NCBI RefSeq assembly: GCF_003345355.1
Contig: NZ_QQNB01000001.1
Span: 1,054,001-1,118,000, forward strand
Direction of reading: 5' to 3'
From: Sphingomonas aracearum
GTDB lineage: Bacteria > Pseudomonadota > Alphaproteobacteria > Sphingomonadales > Sphingomonadaceae
DNA: 64,000 nucleotides
The notes beneath the pieces were generated by a model, which searched no databases, was not told the origin of the DNA, and worked only from the letters and a program-made list of their open reading frames with translations. This document shows, one piece after another, positions 19,973 to 29,364 of the stretch (the stretch's first letter is position 1; each line of letters begins with the position of its first letter). The translations under genes were made by a program, and so were the position numbers.

Positions 19973-20473
19973 ATGATGCAATTGGCGGACTTCCTCAAGG
20001 CGATCGGGCCGAACGCCTCCATCGTCTTCGCCTCGTGGATCTTCATGGGGTTCCTCCAGCAACGCTATGACGGGGCCGTCAACCGCTACCGCGAGGCGGT
20101 GGGCGACTACCGCTCCAACGAGCATGGGCGGGACCGGGGCGAGAACCTGATGGACCAGGTGACCGCCTATCATCGCCGCTGCCGGCTGATGGAAGCCGCG
20201 ACGCTGGTCGGCCTGTGCGCGGCGATCCTGCTGATCCTGTCGCTGCTGATCGGGGGGCTGGACGTGCTGGTGCCGCATGTGCCGGCGATCGCCGTGGCGG
20301 GCGTCGCCTCCGCCAGCCTGGGGCTGGCGCTGGTGATCGTGGCGGCGGCGATCGTGATCTGGGAAGGCGTACTGATCCGCCGCCAGCTCAACAACGAACT
20401 CCGGGACCTGCCGGACCTCGCCCACCGCACCGGAAATAACGCGGGAAGCGTGCTGAGCGGCGAACGCCACTGA
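19973..20473 (+). CDS. small integral membrane protein, DUF2721-like topology
   Basis: A 166-residue membrane protein. A short hydrophobic N-terminal stretch (SIVFASWIFMGFL) is followed by a charged cytosolic segment (about 30-75) and two strong membrane helices (about 78-102 and 106-132), then a charged tail with RRQLNNELRDL. The arrangement is like DUF2721 proteins, but I cannot confirm the family. Two ATGs in tandem (19973 and 19976) could start it. It lies 128 bases after dacB on the same strand. I do not know its role. Confidence 0.6.
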   Translation: MMQLADFLKAIGPNASIVFASWIFMGFLQQRYDGAVNRYREAVGDYRSNEHGRDRGENLMDQVTAYHRRCRLMEAATLVGLCAAILLILSLLIGGLDVLVPHVPAIAVAGVASASLGLALVIVAAAIVIWEGVLIRRQLNNELRDLPDLAHRTGNNAGSVLSGERH

Positions 20474-20503
20474 CGCGCACGCCCCTGCTCCGAAGGATGG
20501 CGG

Positions 20504-20626
20504 CTAGCGCGCCGCCAGCGTGACCGCGGGCGCCGGATCGGCCGCGGAGGGCATTCCGGCATGACTGGCCGCTGCGTCCACCACCAGCAACGCCGCGCCG
20601 ATGAAAAAGGCCGTGCTGATCTTCAC
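20504..20626 (-). CDS. small exported peptide, 40 residues, unknown
   Basis: A GTG at 20626, preceded by GGGAGAG at a good distance, opens a 40-codon frame. The product is a positively charged start, a hydrophobic core (TAFFIGAALLVVDAAA) and a likely cleavage site at SHAG, leaving about 16 residues rich in Pro and Ala. Such very small exported peptides are often missed. It could be a real microprotein or a decayed leader. Its ribosome site and signal-like design are the only support. Confidence 0.45.
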   Translation of the reverse strand: MKISTAFFIGAALLVVDAAASHAGMPSAADPAPAVTLAAR

Positions 20627-20691
20627 GACTCGCTCTCCCTTTTGTTCTTGTCGGGATGGTACCGCAGCGGACCCGTTTGGCAAGCCTTTGT

Positions 20692-21714
20692 TCAGCTCTG
20701 TTTTTCCTCGCGACTGTCCCATGCTGCGATCACCGAATCGCCCGTTGCGGGCCGCAGGTCGAAGATGCCGCTGTTGAAATGGCGGCTCGGGTGCACCCGG
20801 TTGGTCAGCAAGGTCCAGGCGATCTCCCTTTCCCAGTCGATCCAGAGGCCCGTGCCGGTGAAGCCGGTATGGCCGATCGTGTCGGCGGAACAGCTCTGCC
20901 CACCCGACCAGCCGGGAAAGCGCACTTCCCAGCCGCAGGTGCGATGCTCGTATTGCGGCGTGCGGATCGCCTCGCGCATCGCCGGCGAGCCGATCTCCCC
21001 CGCCATCAGCCGTCGCGCGAACCCCAGCACGCCGTCCACCGTGCCGAACAACCCGGCATGGCCGGTCTGCCCGCCCATTGCCCAGCAATTCTCGTCATGC
21101 ACCTCGCCCTTCATCACGCGCCCGCGCCAGGGATCGAATTCGGTGGCGACGGCGGGTCCGGGTGGCGGGCCGTAGGACAGGCCCTCGCCCAGCGGCCAGT
21201 CGCCGAGCGGCCGCCCCGTGATCCGCTCGATCGCGATGCCCAGGTAGAGGAAGTTTATGTCCGAATAGACCGGCGGCCCTTGCCGCCATTCGCGCTGGAG
21301 CACGAACGCGCGCAGCCGCGCCGGATCGTCGCCATAGGTGTAGATCGGCTCCACCGCCGGCAGAAAGGTGCGGTGCGCCAGGCAGTCGCGGAACGTCAGC
21401 CGCCGCTCGGCCGCGCCCGCCACGTCATATTGGCGCAGGTCCGGGATGGCGGTGGTGAGCGGCGCGTCGAGATCCAGCCGGCCCTGGTCAGCGAGCGTCA
21501 GGACCATCGTCGTGGTGGCGATCACCTTGGAGACGGAGGCCAGGTCGAACCAATGGTCGAGGGTCAGCGCTTCCTCTTCCGGCACCCGCGCCGCGAGCCC
21601 GGCATGGCGGACCCAGCGATCGCCGTTCGCGCACACCACGCCCAGCGTCGCGCCCGGGATGCGGCCGTCGAACACGGCCGCGGCGGCGGGGGCGAAGGCC
21701 GCGTCAATGTCCAT
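20692..21714 (-). CDS. serine hydrolase, beta-lactamase fold
   Basis: A 340-residue class C beta-lactamase-fold protein without an obvious signal peptide. SVSK at 60-63 is the nucleophile motif, YSDIN the YxN motif, and GHTGFTGTG near the C-terminus the HxG motif. Proteins of this group act as esterases, transpeptidase-like enzymes or D-peptidases. The first 11 bases overlap the end of ampG, so the two genes are cotranscribed. With AmpG bringing muropeptides into the cytosol, a cytosolic hydrolase for muropeptide-derived peptides or anhydro-sugars is possible, but this is inference. Confidence 0.8.
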   Translation of the reverse strand: MDIDAAFAPAAAAVFDGRIPGATLGVVCANGDRWVRHAGLAARVPEEEALTLDHWFDLASVSKVIATTTMVLTLADQGRLDLDAPLTTAIPDLRQYDVAGAAERRLTFRDCLAHRTFLPAVEPIYTYGDDPARLRAFVLQREWRQGPPVYSDINFLYLGIAIERITGRPLGDWPLGEGLSYGPPPGPAVATEFDPWRGRVMKGEVHDENCWAMGGQTGHAGLFGTVDGVLGFARRLMAGEIGSPAMREAIRTPQYEHRTCGWEVRFPGWSGGQSCSADTIGHTGFTGTGLWIDWEREIAWTLLTNRVHPSRHFNSGIFDLRPATGDSVIAAWDSREEKQS

Positions 21715-23224
21715 CGTCGGCCCTCGCCTGCACGCGCGCGACCAGCGGAAGGAACGGAATGGCCGCCAGGCTCACCGCGCCGGAGATCAGGAAGAAATTG
21801 TCATAGCCGATCCGCTCCACCAGCGATCCGCCCGCCCCCGACAGCAGCCGCGGCAGCAGGAACGCGAAGCCCGACAGGAACGCATATTGCGCCCCCGGGT
21901 AGCGCGGGTTCACCAGCAGCGAGAGATACACCACGAACACCGCGCCCGCCATGCCGTTGCCGAACTGGTCCGCCGCCGTGGCGACATAGAGCAGGCCCTC
22001 GCCCGTCGGCTGATGGGCAAGCCAGACGAAGCCGAAATTGCCGAGCGCAGCGAACACCGCGCCGACCGCCAGCGCAAGGCTCATCGGCCATTTCGCGGCC
22101 ATCCACCCGCCCAGTCCCACGCCCACCATGCTGGAAACCAGCGCCACCACGCTGTCGGCCCGGCCAATCTGCGACAGGCTGTAGCCCAGCCCCTTGATCA
22201 TCGGCTTGGACAGGTTCAGCGCCAGCACGTCGCCCATGCGGTAGACGGAAACAAAGGCGAGCAGCAGCAGCGCGCCGAACGCATAGCGCCAGAAGAAATC
22301 CACATAGGGCCCGACCGCCGCCGATCGCCGCGCCGGCGCGCCCGGCCCCAGGCGGACGATCCACGGCAGCCCCGCCGCCATGGCCACGAACGGCAGCATG
22401 GCCAGGACCAGCACCGGCGTCAGCACGTTGGTCTGCGCGGTGACGCCCACCCCCGCCGCCACCGCAAGCAGAGCCCAGCCGACCGCCGCCGTGACCGCCG
22501 TTGCCGCCAGCAGGATCGCCACGCTGGCGATCAGCCCGGTGACCAGCGCCGTGCCGCGCCCACCGCCATGCCCTTGCGCCGGCCGTCCGAGCGCGAGGAT
22601 CGGAAAAGGCAGAAAGGCCGCCGCCGCGATCGCCAGATAGGCGCCGGTCCAGCTCCATTCCGGCTGGTCCGCGATCAGCAGCGCGCCGCTGCCCGCCGCC
22701 ACCATGGCGGTGCGATAGCCCCACAGGTTCGCCGCGGCGAGCGGCCCCTGCGCCTCCGCCGTGGGCGCCAGCTCGATGCGCCAGGCATCGGCGGCGATCT
22801 CCAGCGTGGTCGTCCAGAAGGCGAGCAGCACGGCGAACAGGGCGGTCACCGCCAGGCTCGCATCCGATGCGGTCAGCGCCATGGCGACCATCGCCGTGAA
22901 GATGCCGAGCTGCGCCAGCAGGATCCACCCGCGCCGCTTGCCCCAGAAACGGCCAAAGCCGGGAACGTCGAACCGGTCCAGCAGCGGCGCCCACAAGAAC
23001 TTGAACGTCGGCAGCAGCTGCACCCAGGCAAAGAAGCCGAGCACCGCCAGCGCCACCCCATGCGCCTGCAGCCGGAGCGTGAGCACGGTGGAGAACATGT
23101 AGAACGGAAGGCCGGCGGAGAAGCCGAGCAGCAGATAAAGGGCCATGGCGCGCCGGTCGCGCCCCGGTCCCTCCCGCTGGATGGCGGCGGCCTCCTCCCT
23201 TGCCTCGATCGGTACTGCCGTCAC
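21704..23224 (-). CDS. ampG: AmpG-like muropeptide permease, major facilitator superfamily
   Basis: A 506-residue inner-membrane transporter with about 12-14 hydrophobic helices. The start of the first helix (ALYLLLGFSAGLPFYMFSTVLTLRLQAHGV), the loop FKFLWAPLLDRFDVPGFGRFWGKRRGWI, and LIASVAIL are characteristic of AmpG, which imports anhydromuropeptides released from the wall. The length agrees with AmpG. It is the first gene of a two-gene leftward operon with the serine hydrolase and is divergent from the second TonB-dependent receptor, so outer- and inner-membrane uptake may be coordinated. Confidence 0.88.
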   Translation of the reverse strand: MTAVPIEAREEAAAIQREGPGRDRRAMALYLLLGFSAGLPFYMFSTVLTLRLQAHGVALAVLGFFAWVQLLPTFKFLWAPLLDRFDVPGFGRFWGKRRGWILLAQLGIFTAMVAMALTASDASLAVTALFAVLLAFWTTTLEIAADAWRIELAPTAEAQGPLAAANLWGYRTAMVAAGSGALLIADQPEWSWTGAYLAIAAAAFLPFPILALGRPAQGHGGGRGTALVTGLIASVAILLAATAVTAAVGWALLAVAAGVGVTAQTNVLTPVLVLAMLPFVAMAAGLPWIVRLGPGAPARRSAAVGPYVDFFWRYAFGALLLLAFVSVYRMGDVLALNLSKPMIKGLGYSLSQIGRADSVVALVSSMVGVGLGGWMAAKWPMSLALAVGAVFAALGNFGFVWLAHQPTGEGLLYVATAADQFGNGMAGAVFVVYLSLLVNPRYPGAQYAFLSGFAFLLPRLLSGAGGSLVERIGYDNFFLISGAVSLAAIPFLPLVARVQARADDGH

Positions 23225-23431
23225 CCACGTCTCCTCACCCCGGAGGCTCGGGCCTGTGCCGTACCTCCGTCAACCCCTGCGCTGTTGCAACACGGCCACG
23301 CCGCTGCGGCAATCTTGTCGGCAGGTTATGACCACTGACACAAAAACTATAGCGCAGTGCAACAAATCTGTTTCTTAATGTCGGCCGGAAACGACGCGCT
23401 GGGAGGCGCGGGTTCGGGGGATTTCAACAAC
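23225..23431. promoter_or_regulatory. divergent promoter region between ampG and the TonB-dependent receptor gene
   Basis: This 207-base gap turns AT-rich after 23320, unusual here. TATAGC near 23349, preceded by TTATGA 16 bases upstream, could be the receptor promoter. A perfect 10-bp palindrome TGTTGCAACA lies at 23283-23292 on the ampG side, and GTGCAACAAA recurs near the receptor start, so a common regulator might bind both. No coding frame is convincing here. Confidence 0.35.
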
Positions 23432-26400
23432 ATGCGCGCTTTCACGCTTCGTACCATGCTGACCGGCGGCACGGCGTTTGCCGCGCTGGCGATCGCCACG
23501 CCGGCCTTTGCCCAGACCCTGCCGGGCCAGGAAACGCCGCCGGCCGAAACACCGACGGGCGCCGCCACACCGATCCAGGACGCCGGCACCGCCGGCGGCG
23601 GCACGCAAGACGCCGATACCGGTCGCGAGATCCTGGTCACCGGTTCGCGCATCAAGCAGGACCCGAACAACTCCGCATTGCCGCTCCAGATCATCACCAA
23701 CCAGGAGCTGGAACGCAACGGCATCTCCAGTCCCGAACAGCTGATTCAGTTCCTGTCCACCAACGGATCGGGCGCGGACAACCTTGCTTCGAACGCGGAC
23801 GTGACGTCCGGCGCGCAACGCGGCACCAACGGCCTGTCGGCGGCCAACCTTCGTGGTCAGGGCTCCGCCGCCACGCTGGTCCTGCTGAACGGCCGCCGCG
23901 TTGCCGCGCACGGCCTTTCGGGCTCTGCAGTGGACGTGAACCAGATCCCGTTCGCCGCCATCGAGCGCGTTGAAGTGCTGAAGGACGGCGCCTCGGCGAT
24001 CTACGGCACGGACGCGATCGGCGGCGTCATCAACTTCATCACCCGCAAGGACTACAAGGGCTTCGGCCTCCAGGGCTTTACCGACACCACCGAGCAGGGC
24101 GGCGGCGAGATCAAGCGCGTGTCGGGGATCGCCGGCTATGGCGATCTCGACAAGAACGGCTTCAACGTGATGGGCGCGGTTGCCTATAGCTGGAACGACA
24201 TCCTGCGCGGCAGCCAGCGCGACTTCGTCAACGCCAACCAGCCAAACCGCGGCCTTTCCGCCGACACGCGCGGTACGCCGATCGCGACGATCTTCCCGCT
24301 GAACCCGAGCGCGCTCTATTTCCCGGGCGGAACGCTGCTGGGCGGCACCAGCGGCACCAACATCCTGCCCGGCCTCGTCTTCCCCGGCACAACGGTGCGC
24401 GCCGACGGCGGCGTCAACACGCTGGACCTGCCGGGCGGCGCCGGATGCGGCACGGTGGACGGAAGCTTTGCCTATGACGAACAGCTCTGGAACACGCCGG
24501 GCGCGCGCTATGCCTGCGCCTATGACACGGGCCGCGTCGCGGTGCTCCAGCAGCCGCTGAGGACGCTGACCTATTACGGTCGGGGCGTCGCGCGCATCCT
24601 CGGCCAGCATGATCTGTCGGTGGAGGTGACCGGCTCGGATGCGAAGTCGGCCAAGAGCTTCTCCGAGGCGCAGATCTCGCCCAACACCACCACCCAGCCG
24701 CTCGCCTACCCGCTCAATCCAACGACCGCGGCGACCTACAACGCCATCTACAGCCAGCTGCTCACGCAATTCCCGGCGCTGGCGGCGAATTACGGCAAGC
24801 CGATCTCCTATCGCTGGCGCTGCATCGTCTGCGGCCCGCGCGAGTACAACACGGAAACCAAGACGCTGCGGGTCGCGCTGGCCGCCGAAGGCCCGATCGC
24901 CGGCCGCTGGGACTATCGCGCGGGCGCCTCCTATGCGCGATCGGAATCGGCTTCCAACCTCGGCACCGGCTATTACTACCGCGGCACGCTGACCAACGGC
25001 GCGCCCGATCCGAATGCGCCCATCGCCACCGGCGCGACGGTCCCCGGCATCATCGGCCTGCTCAACGCCGGCATCCTGAACCCGTTCTCGATCACGCAGA
25101 CCGATGCGGCGCGCGCCGCCCTCGGGCAGGTCTCGGCCTATGGCGAGACGCTGTACGGCGGCAAGTACGAGGTGAAGCAGCTCGATTATTCGATCAGCGG
25201 CCCCTTGTTCCACATGTGGGGCGGCGACGTGCAGGCGGCCTTGGGCATCGATTACCGCCGCGAGACCTATTCGTTCAACGGCTCGCCCGCGGCCGCCGCG
25301 ACCCAGCCGGTCATCCTGCTCGCCGCGTTCGACAACGTGAATGCGCTGACGCCCAAGAACCGCACGGTGAAGGCGGCCTATGCCGAGGTGCTGTTCCCGA
25401 TCGTCACCGGCCTGGAAGTGACCGGCGCGGTGCGCGCGGACGATTATACCGGCTTCGGCACCACGGTGAATCCGAAGGTATCGGTCAAGTTCCGGCCATG
25501 GGAACCGCTGATGTTCCGCGGTTCGTACAACACCGGCTTCCGCGTGCCCACCTTCAACCAGATCTTCAACGGCGCCACCGAAAGCCCCTATGCCGGCAAG
25601 GACCTTGCCGATCCCACGCGTTGCCCGGGCGGCGTGCCCAACGCCACCGATCCGGCCTGCGTGGCGATCACGCCGATCATCGTGACCGGCGGCAATTCGC
25701 AGCTCGGCCCGGAAAAGGCCAAGCAGGCGAGCGCCGGCGTGGTGTTCCAGCCGGCGCCGCGGTTCAGCGCCTCGGTTGACTGGTGGATGATCAACGTCGA
25801 CGACACCATCCAGCTGCTCACGCTGCGCCAGCTGATCGACAACGCCTCGCTGTTCACCGACCGCTTCATCCGCGACGGCTCGAACAACGTGGTGGCGATC
25901 GACGACCGCTGGATCAACGCGGGTTCGCGCCGCACGCAGGGCCTGGAAGTCGCGCTGCGCGGCGGGATCGAGGGCGCCGGGGGCGTATTCTCTGCCGGCC
26001 TCGACGGCACCTACCTGCTCAAGAAGCGCGAGAAGCTGACGCCCACCTCCGCTTATGGTCCCAGCCTGATCGGGGCGTTCACCTTCGCCGGTGATCTCGG
26101 CCTGCGCTGGAAGCACAATGCGTTCATCAACTACAGCAACGACGATTTCACCCTGTCGCTGACGCAGCTCTTCCGGTCGGGTTATGACAATCAGGTGCTG
26201 CCCGGCATCCTGAACGGCACGGTTTCCCGGCCGGACTTCAACTACAAGGTGGACGATTACATCATCTACAACGCCGCCCTGGCGTTCAACGGCATCGAAG
26301 GCTTCAAGTTCACGTTGGGCGTGCGCAACCTGTTCAACACCGATCCGCCCTTTGCCGTCACCTATGACTCCAACACCGGCGCCGGCAGTTCGTGGGACCC

Positions 26401-26458
26401 GCGCGTGGCGGACCCGCGCGGTCGCTCCTACACCTTCAACGTCGAGGTGAAGTTCTAG
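23432..26458 (+). CDS. TonB-dependent outer-membrane receptor
   Basis: A 1008-residue receptor. The signal peptide (about 1-27, PAFAQ) is followed by an acidic and Pro/Thr-rich linker, a TonB-box-like REILVTGSRIKQD (about 70), a plug domain ([62 protein letters not shown]), and a long barrel ending in RSYTFNVEVKF. It lacks an STN extension. It is of the same broad type as the receptor at 4673 but differs in sequence. The start at 23432 was chosen for the signal peptide; the frame opens at 23357. Divergence from ampG suggests a muropeptide or peptide ligand, which is not proven. Confidence 0.9.
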   Translation: MRAFTLRTMLTGGTAFAALAIATPAFAQTLPGQETPPAETPTGAATPIQDAGTAGGGTQDADTGREILVTGSRIKQDPNNSALPLQIITNQELERNGISSPEQLIQFLSTNGSGADNLASNADVTSGAQRGTNGLSAANLRGQGSAATLVLLNGRRVAAHGLSGSAVDVNQIPFAAIERVEVLKDGASAIYGTDAIGGVINFITRKDYKGFGLQGFTDTTEQGGGEIKRVSGIAGYGDLDKNGFNVMGAVAYSWNDILRGSQRDFVNANQPNRGLSADTRGTPIATIFPLNPSALYFPGGTLLGGTSGTNILPGLVFPGTTVRADGGVNTLDLPGGAGCGTVDGSFAYDEQLWNTPGARYACAYDTGRVAVLQQPLRTLTYYGRGVARILGQHDLSVEVTGSDAKSAKSFSEAQISPNTTTQPLAYPLNPTTAATYNAIYSQLLTQFPALAANYGKPISYRWRCIVCGPREYNTETKTLRVALAAEGPIAGRWDYRAGASYARSESASNLGTGYYYRGTLTNGAPDPNAPIATGATVPGIIGLLNAGILNPFSITQTDAARAALGQVSAYGETLYGGKYEVKQLDYSISGPLFHMWGGDVQAALGIDYRRETYSFNGSPAAAATQPVILLAAFDNVNALTPKNRTVKAAYAEVLFPIVTGLEVTGAVRADDYTGFGTTVNPKVSVKFRPWEPLMFRGSYNTGFRVPTFNQIFNGATESPYAGKDLADPTRCPGGVPNATDPACVAITPIIVTGGNSQLGPEKAKQASAGVVFQPAPRFSASVDWWMINVDDTIQLLTLRQLIDNASLFTDRFIRDGSNNVVAIDDRWINAGSRRTQGLEVALRGGIEGAGGVFSAGLDGTYLLKKREKLTPTSAYGPSLIGAFTFAGDLGLRWKHNAFINYSNDDFTLSLTQLFRSGYDNQVLPGILNGTVSRPDFNYKVDDYIIYNAALAFNGIEGFKFTLGVRNLFNTDPPFAVTYDSNTGAGSSWDPRVADPRGRSYTFNVEVKF

Positions 26459-26474
26459 GTCGACGCCACCTGTG

Positions 26475-26502
26475 CCCTCGCGAAGGCGGGGGCCCAGAGC
26501 CA
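26475..26502. repeat. copy of a dispersed palindromic repeat
   Basis: The 28 bases CCCTCGCGAAGGCGGG... to ...CCCAGAGCCA match the left arm of the element at 50305 in most positions, and a partial right arm follows at about 26513. It sits just after the receptor stop codon. It is probably a REP-type intergenic element. Confidence 0.55.
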
Positions 26503-26572
26503 AGGGCGAGACCATGGCTGCGCGATCCGGAGAACACGATCCCGCATCCAGCTCACCTCATCACCGACGAAG

Positions 26573-26604
26573 AAGGGGCGGCTCGCACAAGCGGGCCGCC
26601 CCTT
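26573..26604. terminator. bidirectional rho-independent-type terminator
   Basis: GGGGCGGC at 26575-26582 and GCCGCCCC at 26595-26602 form a strong hairpin, extended by AA/TT at its base. It lies between the convergent ends of the receptor gene and emrB. The T run is short, but location and stem strength fit a shared terminator. Confidence 0.7.
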
Positions 26605-26623
26605 CCCTTGCCTGGGATGGCGC

Positions 26624-28174
26624 TCAATCCGCCGCCGCGTGCGCCGCGCCGCCGCCGCTCGGGCGCCGGGTGAACCACACGCCGACCAACAGCACCGCGC
26701 ACAGGATCGCGGAAACGCGGAACAGGTCGGTGGAGGCGAGCAGATAGGCCTGGCCGACCAGCTGGCGGGTGATCGCGCCTGCCGCCTGCGTGTCGCTCAG
26801 CCCCATCCGCATCAGGCCCTCGCGCGCCATCTGGAACGGCATGCCCTGGCCCACCGCCTCGGCGAGGTGCTGCTGGTGCATGGTCTCGCGCCGGTCCCAC
26901 ATCGTGGTGATGATCGAGGCGGCGAAGGAGCCCGCCACGATGCGCGCGAAGTTGGAGATGCCGGTGGCCGACGGGATCTTCTCCGGCGGGATGCCGTCCA
27001 GCGCGATCGTCACCATGGACAGGAAGAAGGTGCTCATCGCGATCCCCTGCACCATCTGCGGCAGGATCAGGTTCCACAGGCTCGCCGACGTGGTCAGCTC
27101 CGAGCGCAGGAAATAGGAGCCGAAGAAGCAGACGAACGCCACGCTGGCCAGCAACCGCGCATCGACCTTGCCCGCCGCCCGCGCCACGAACGGCGTCAGC
27201 ACCACCGCCACCGCCCCGCCCGGCGCCGCCACCAGGCCGGACCAGGTCGCGGTATAGCCGAGCTGCGTCTGCAACCAGAGCGTCAGCAGCAGGATGTTGG
27301 CGAAGAACACCGCATAGCCAAGCGAGAACGCGATGTTGCCGATCGCGAAGTTGCGATGCCTGAACAGCGACAGATCGACCACCGGATGCTCGTCGGTCAG
27401 CTCCCAGATCACCCAGGCGATGAAGCCGACGACCGCGATCAGCGTGCACACGACGATGCGGGTGGAATTGAACCAGTCGTCGTTCTTGCCGAGGTCCAGC
27501 ATGATCTGGAGCGCGCCGACCCAGACGACCAGCAGCGCCAGCCCCATCGTGTCGATCGGCAGCTTGCGCGTCGGCGTCTCGCGATCCTTCAGGCCGTTCC
27601 AGGCGACGAACCCCACCAGCAGGCCCACCGGCACGTTGATGAGGAAGATCCAGCTCCAATGGTAATTGTCAGAGATGTACCCGCCCAGCAACGGGCCGGC
27701 GATCGGCCCCACCAGGGTCGTCATCGACCAGACGCCCAGCGCGGTGGAGCGCTTGTCCGGCGGGAAGATCGAGATCAGCAGCGCCTGGCTGCCCGGCATC
27801 ATCGGACCGGAGAACGCGCCCTGCAGCACGCGAAAGAAGATCAGCGACGGCAGATCCCAGGCGATGCCGCACAGAAACGAGGCGAGCGTGAACAGGATCA
27901 CCGCCGAACAGAAGGTCTTCACCACCCCGAACCGCCCCATCAGGAAGCCGGTGAGCGGCACGCCGATGCCGTTAGCCACGGCAAAGGCGGTGATGACCCA
28001 GGTGGAGTTGTCGCTGGACACGCCCAGATTGCCCGCGATCGTCGGCAGGGACACGTTGGCGATGGTGGAGTCGAGCACCATCATGAACGTGCCCATCGCC
28101 AGCGCCAGCGCGACGATCGCGCGCTTGCCGCCCTCCAGCGGCGGCGGCGGGGCCATGGCGGCGGCCCCGGCCAT
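26624..28174 (-). CDS. emrB: EmrB/QacA-type multidrug efflux transporter (DHA2 family)
   Basis: A 516-residue inner-membrane transporter with 14 predicted helices. The first helix carries the DHA2 signature (MVLDSTIANVSLPTIAGNLG), followed by WVITAFAVANGIGVPLTGFLMGRFG, FRVLQGAFSGPMMPGSQALL and the motif C region LGVWSMTTLVGPIAGPLLGG. These proteins export hydrophobic drugs with protons and work with an EmrA periplasmic adaptor and an outer-membrane channel, both encoded upstream. The start overlaps the emrA stop by one base (TGATG). Confidence 0.93.
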   Translation of the reverse strand: MAGAAAMAPPPPLEGGKRAIVALALAMGTFMMVLDSTIANVSLPTIAGNLGVSSDNSTWVITAFAVANGIGVPLTGFLMGRFGVVKTFCSAVILFTLASFLCGIAWDLPSLIFFRVLQGAFSGPMMPGSQALLISIFPPDKRSTALGVWSMTTLVGPIAGPLLGGYISDNYHWSWIFLINVPVGLLVGFVAWNGLKDRETPTRKLPIDTMGLALLVVWVGALQIMLDLGKNDDWFNSTRIVVCTLIAVVGFIAWVIWELTDEHPVVDLSLFRHRNFAIGNIAFSLGYAVFFANILLLTLWLQTQLGYTATWSGLVAAPGGAVAVVLTPFVARAAGKVDARLLASVAFVCFFGSYFLRSELTTSASLWNLILPQMVQGIAMSTFFLSMVTIALDGIPPEKIPSATGISNFARIVAGSFAASIITTMWDRRETMHQQHLAEAVGQGMPFQMAREGLMRMGLSDTQAAGAITRQLVGQAYLLASTDLFRVSAILCAVLLVGVWFTRRPSGGGAAHAAAD

Positions 28175-29364
28175 CAGCGGTTCGCCGCGATGATCTGGCG
28201 GATGCGCGCCTCGATCTCGGGGTTGTTCGCGTCCGTCGCCTGGCCCTGATAGGCAGCGCGGGCAGGCGCGCCGACACGCTGGCCGCCGGTGTTCGCCGTA
28301 TCCACCGTCGCCGTCACCGACAGGCCGATGCGCAAGGGGTTGGCGCGCAGCTCGTCACTGCGCAGCTGGATGCGCACGGGCACGCGCTGCACCACCTTGA
28401 TCCAGTTGCCGCTGGCATTCTGCGCCGGCAGCAGGGCAAACGCGCTGCCCGAACCCGCGCCGACGCCGATCACCCGGCCATGATAGACGATATCGCCGCC
28501 ATAGACGTCCGCGGTGATCGTCGCCGGCTGGCCGATGCGCAGGTCCTTGAGCTGCGTTTCGCGGAAGTTCGCATCCACCCACAGCTTTTCCAGCGGCACC
28601 ACCGCCATCAGCGGGGCGCCGGGCGCGACCTGCTGGCCGAGCTGCACCGTGCGCTGCGCCACCACGCCGTCGATCGGCGCGACGATGCGCATGTGCCCGC
28701 GGGTGATCGAGGCCTGGCGGTACTTGGCGATCGCCGCCAGCACCGCCGGGTTGGTGTTCACGTCCGTGCCCTGCACGGTGGTGCGCGCCTGCGCCGCCTG
28801 CGCCTGCGCGAGTTGCAGGTTGGCCCGCGCGACCTTTACCGCATCGGCAGCGTGGCTCAGTTCCTCGCCGGACACCGCGCCCTCGGCCGCTGCCCCGCGG
28901 CGGCGGCGATAATCGTCGCTCACCCGCGCCAGCTCGGCGCGCGCCTGCACGACCGTGGCATCGGTCTGCCCGATGCGGGTGAAGTCGCCGCGGGTGGCGC
29001 GCACCGCACGGGCGAGTTCCGCCGAGGCAGCCGCGAGGTTCACGTCGGCGGTGGCCGCGTCCAGCTCAATCAGCGGCTGGCCGGCCTTCACCGTCTGCGT
29101 GTTGTCGGCATGGATCGCCAGCACCTGCCCCGGATCGCGCGCGGTGATCGCCACCACGTCACCGGCGACATAGGCGTCGTCGGTTTCCTCCTCCGGCCTG
29201 GCGAGCAGGAAGTGGAACACCGCCCAGACGATCGCACCGACCACCACGATCACCGCCAGCACGCCCAGCCAGCGGCGACGTGCACGCGGATTGCCGCGCT
29301 CCACGGCGACGGCGTTCCGGCCGGCCGCAGGGGCGGCCATGTCGTTGGCCTGGGTGTCGGTCAT
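28174..29364 (-). CDS. emrA: EmrA-like periplasmic adaptor (membrane fusion protein)
   Basis: A 396-residue adaptor. One membrane anchor (about 32-54) follows a short cytosolic N-terminus. Then come the lipoyl-like half-motif (DDAYVAGDVVAITARDPGQV), a long alpha-hairpin (about 95-205, rich in A, R and Q), the second lipoyl half (IVAPIDGVVAQRTVQLGQQVAPG) and a beta-barrel domain. It links EmrB to the NodT-type channel. The ATG at 29364 overlaps the preceding stop by 4 bases and is preferred because the anchor follows; the frame upstream to 30621 is a shadow of the channel gene. Confidence 0.93.
   Translation of the reverse strand: MTDTQANDMAAPAAGRNAVAVERGNPRARRRWLGVLAVIVVVGAIVWAVFHFLLARPEEETDDAYVAGDVVAITARDPGQVLAIHADNTQTVKAGQPLIELDAATADVNLAAASAELARAVRATRGDFTRIGQTDATVVQARAELARVSDDYRRRRGAAAEGAVSGEELSHAADAVKVARANLQLAQAQAAQARTTVQGTDVNTNPAVLAAIAKYRQASITRGHMRIVAPIDGVVAQRTVQLGQQVAPGAPLMAVVPLEKLWVDANFRETQLKDLRIGQPATITADVYGGDIVYHGRVIGVGAGSGSAFALLPAQNASGNWIKVVQRVPVRIQLRSDELRANPLRIGLSVTATVDTANTGGQRVGAPARAAYQGQATDANNPEIEARIRQIIAANR

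Noticed and set aside
23375-26515. Antisense frame of 1046 codons across the second receptor
   Set aside because: It has the same shadow character as the frame at 5072 and no motif or signal sequence.
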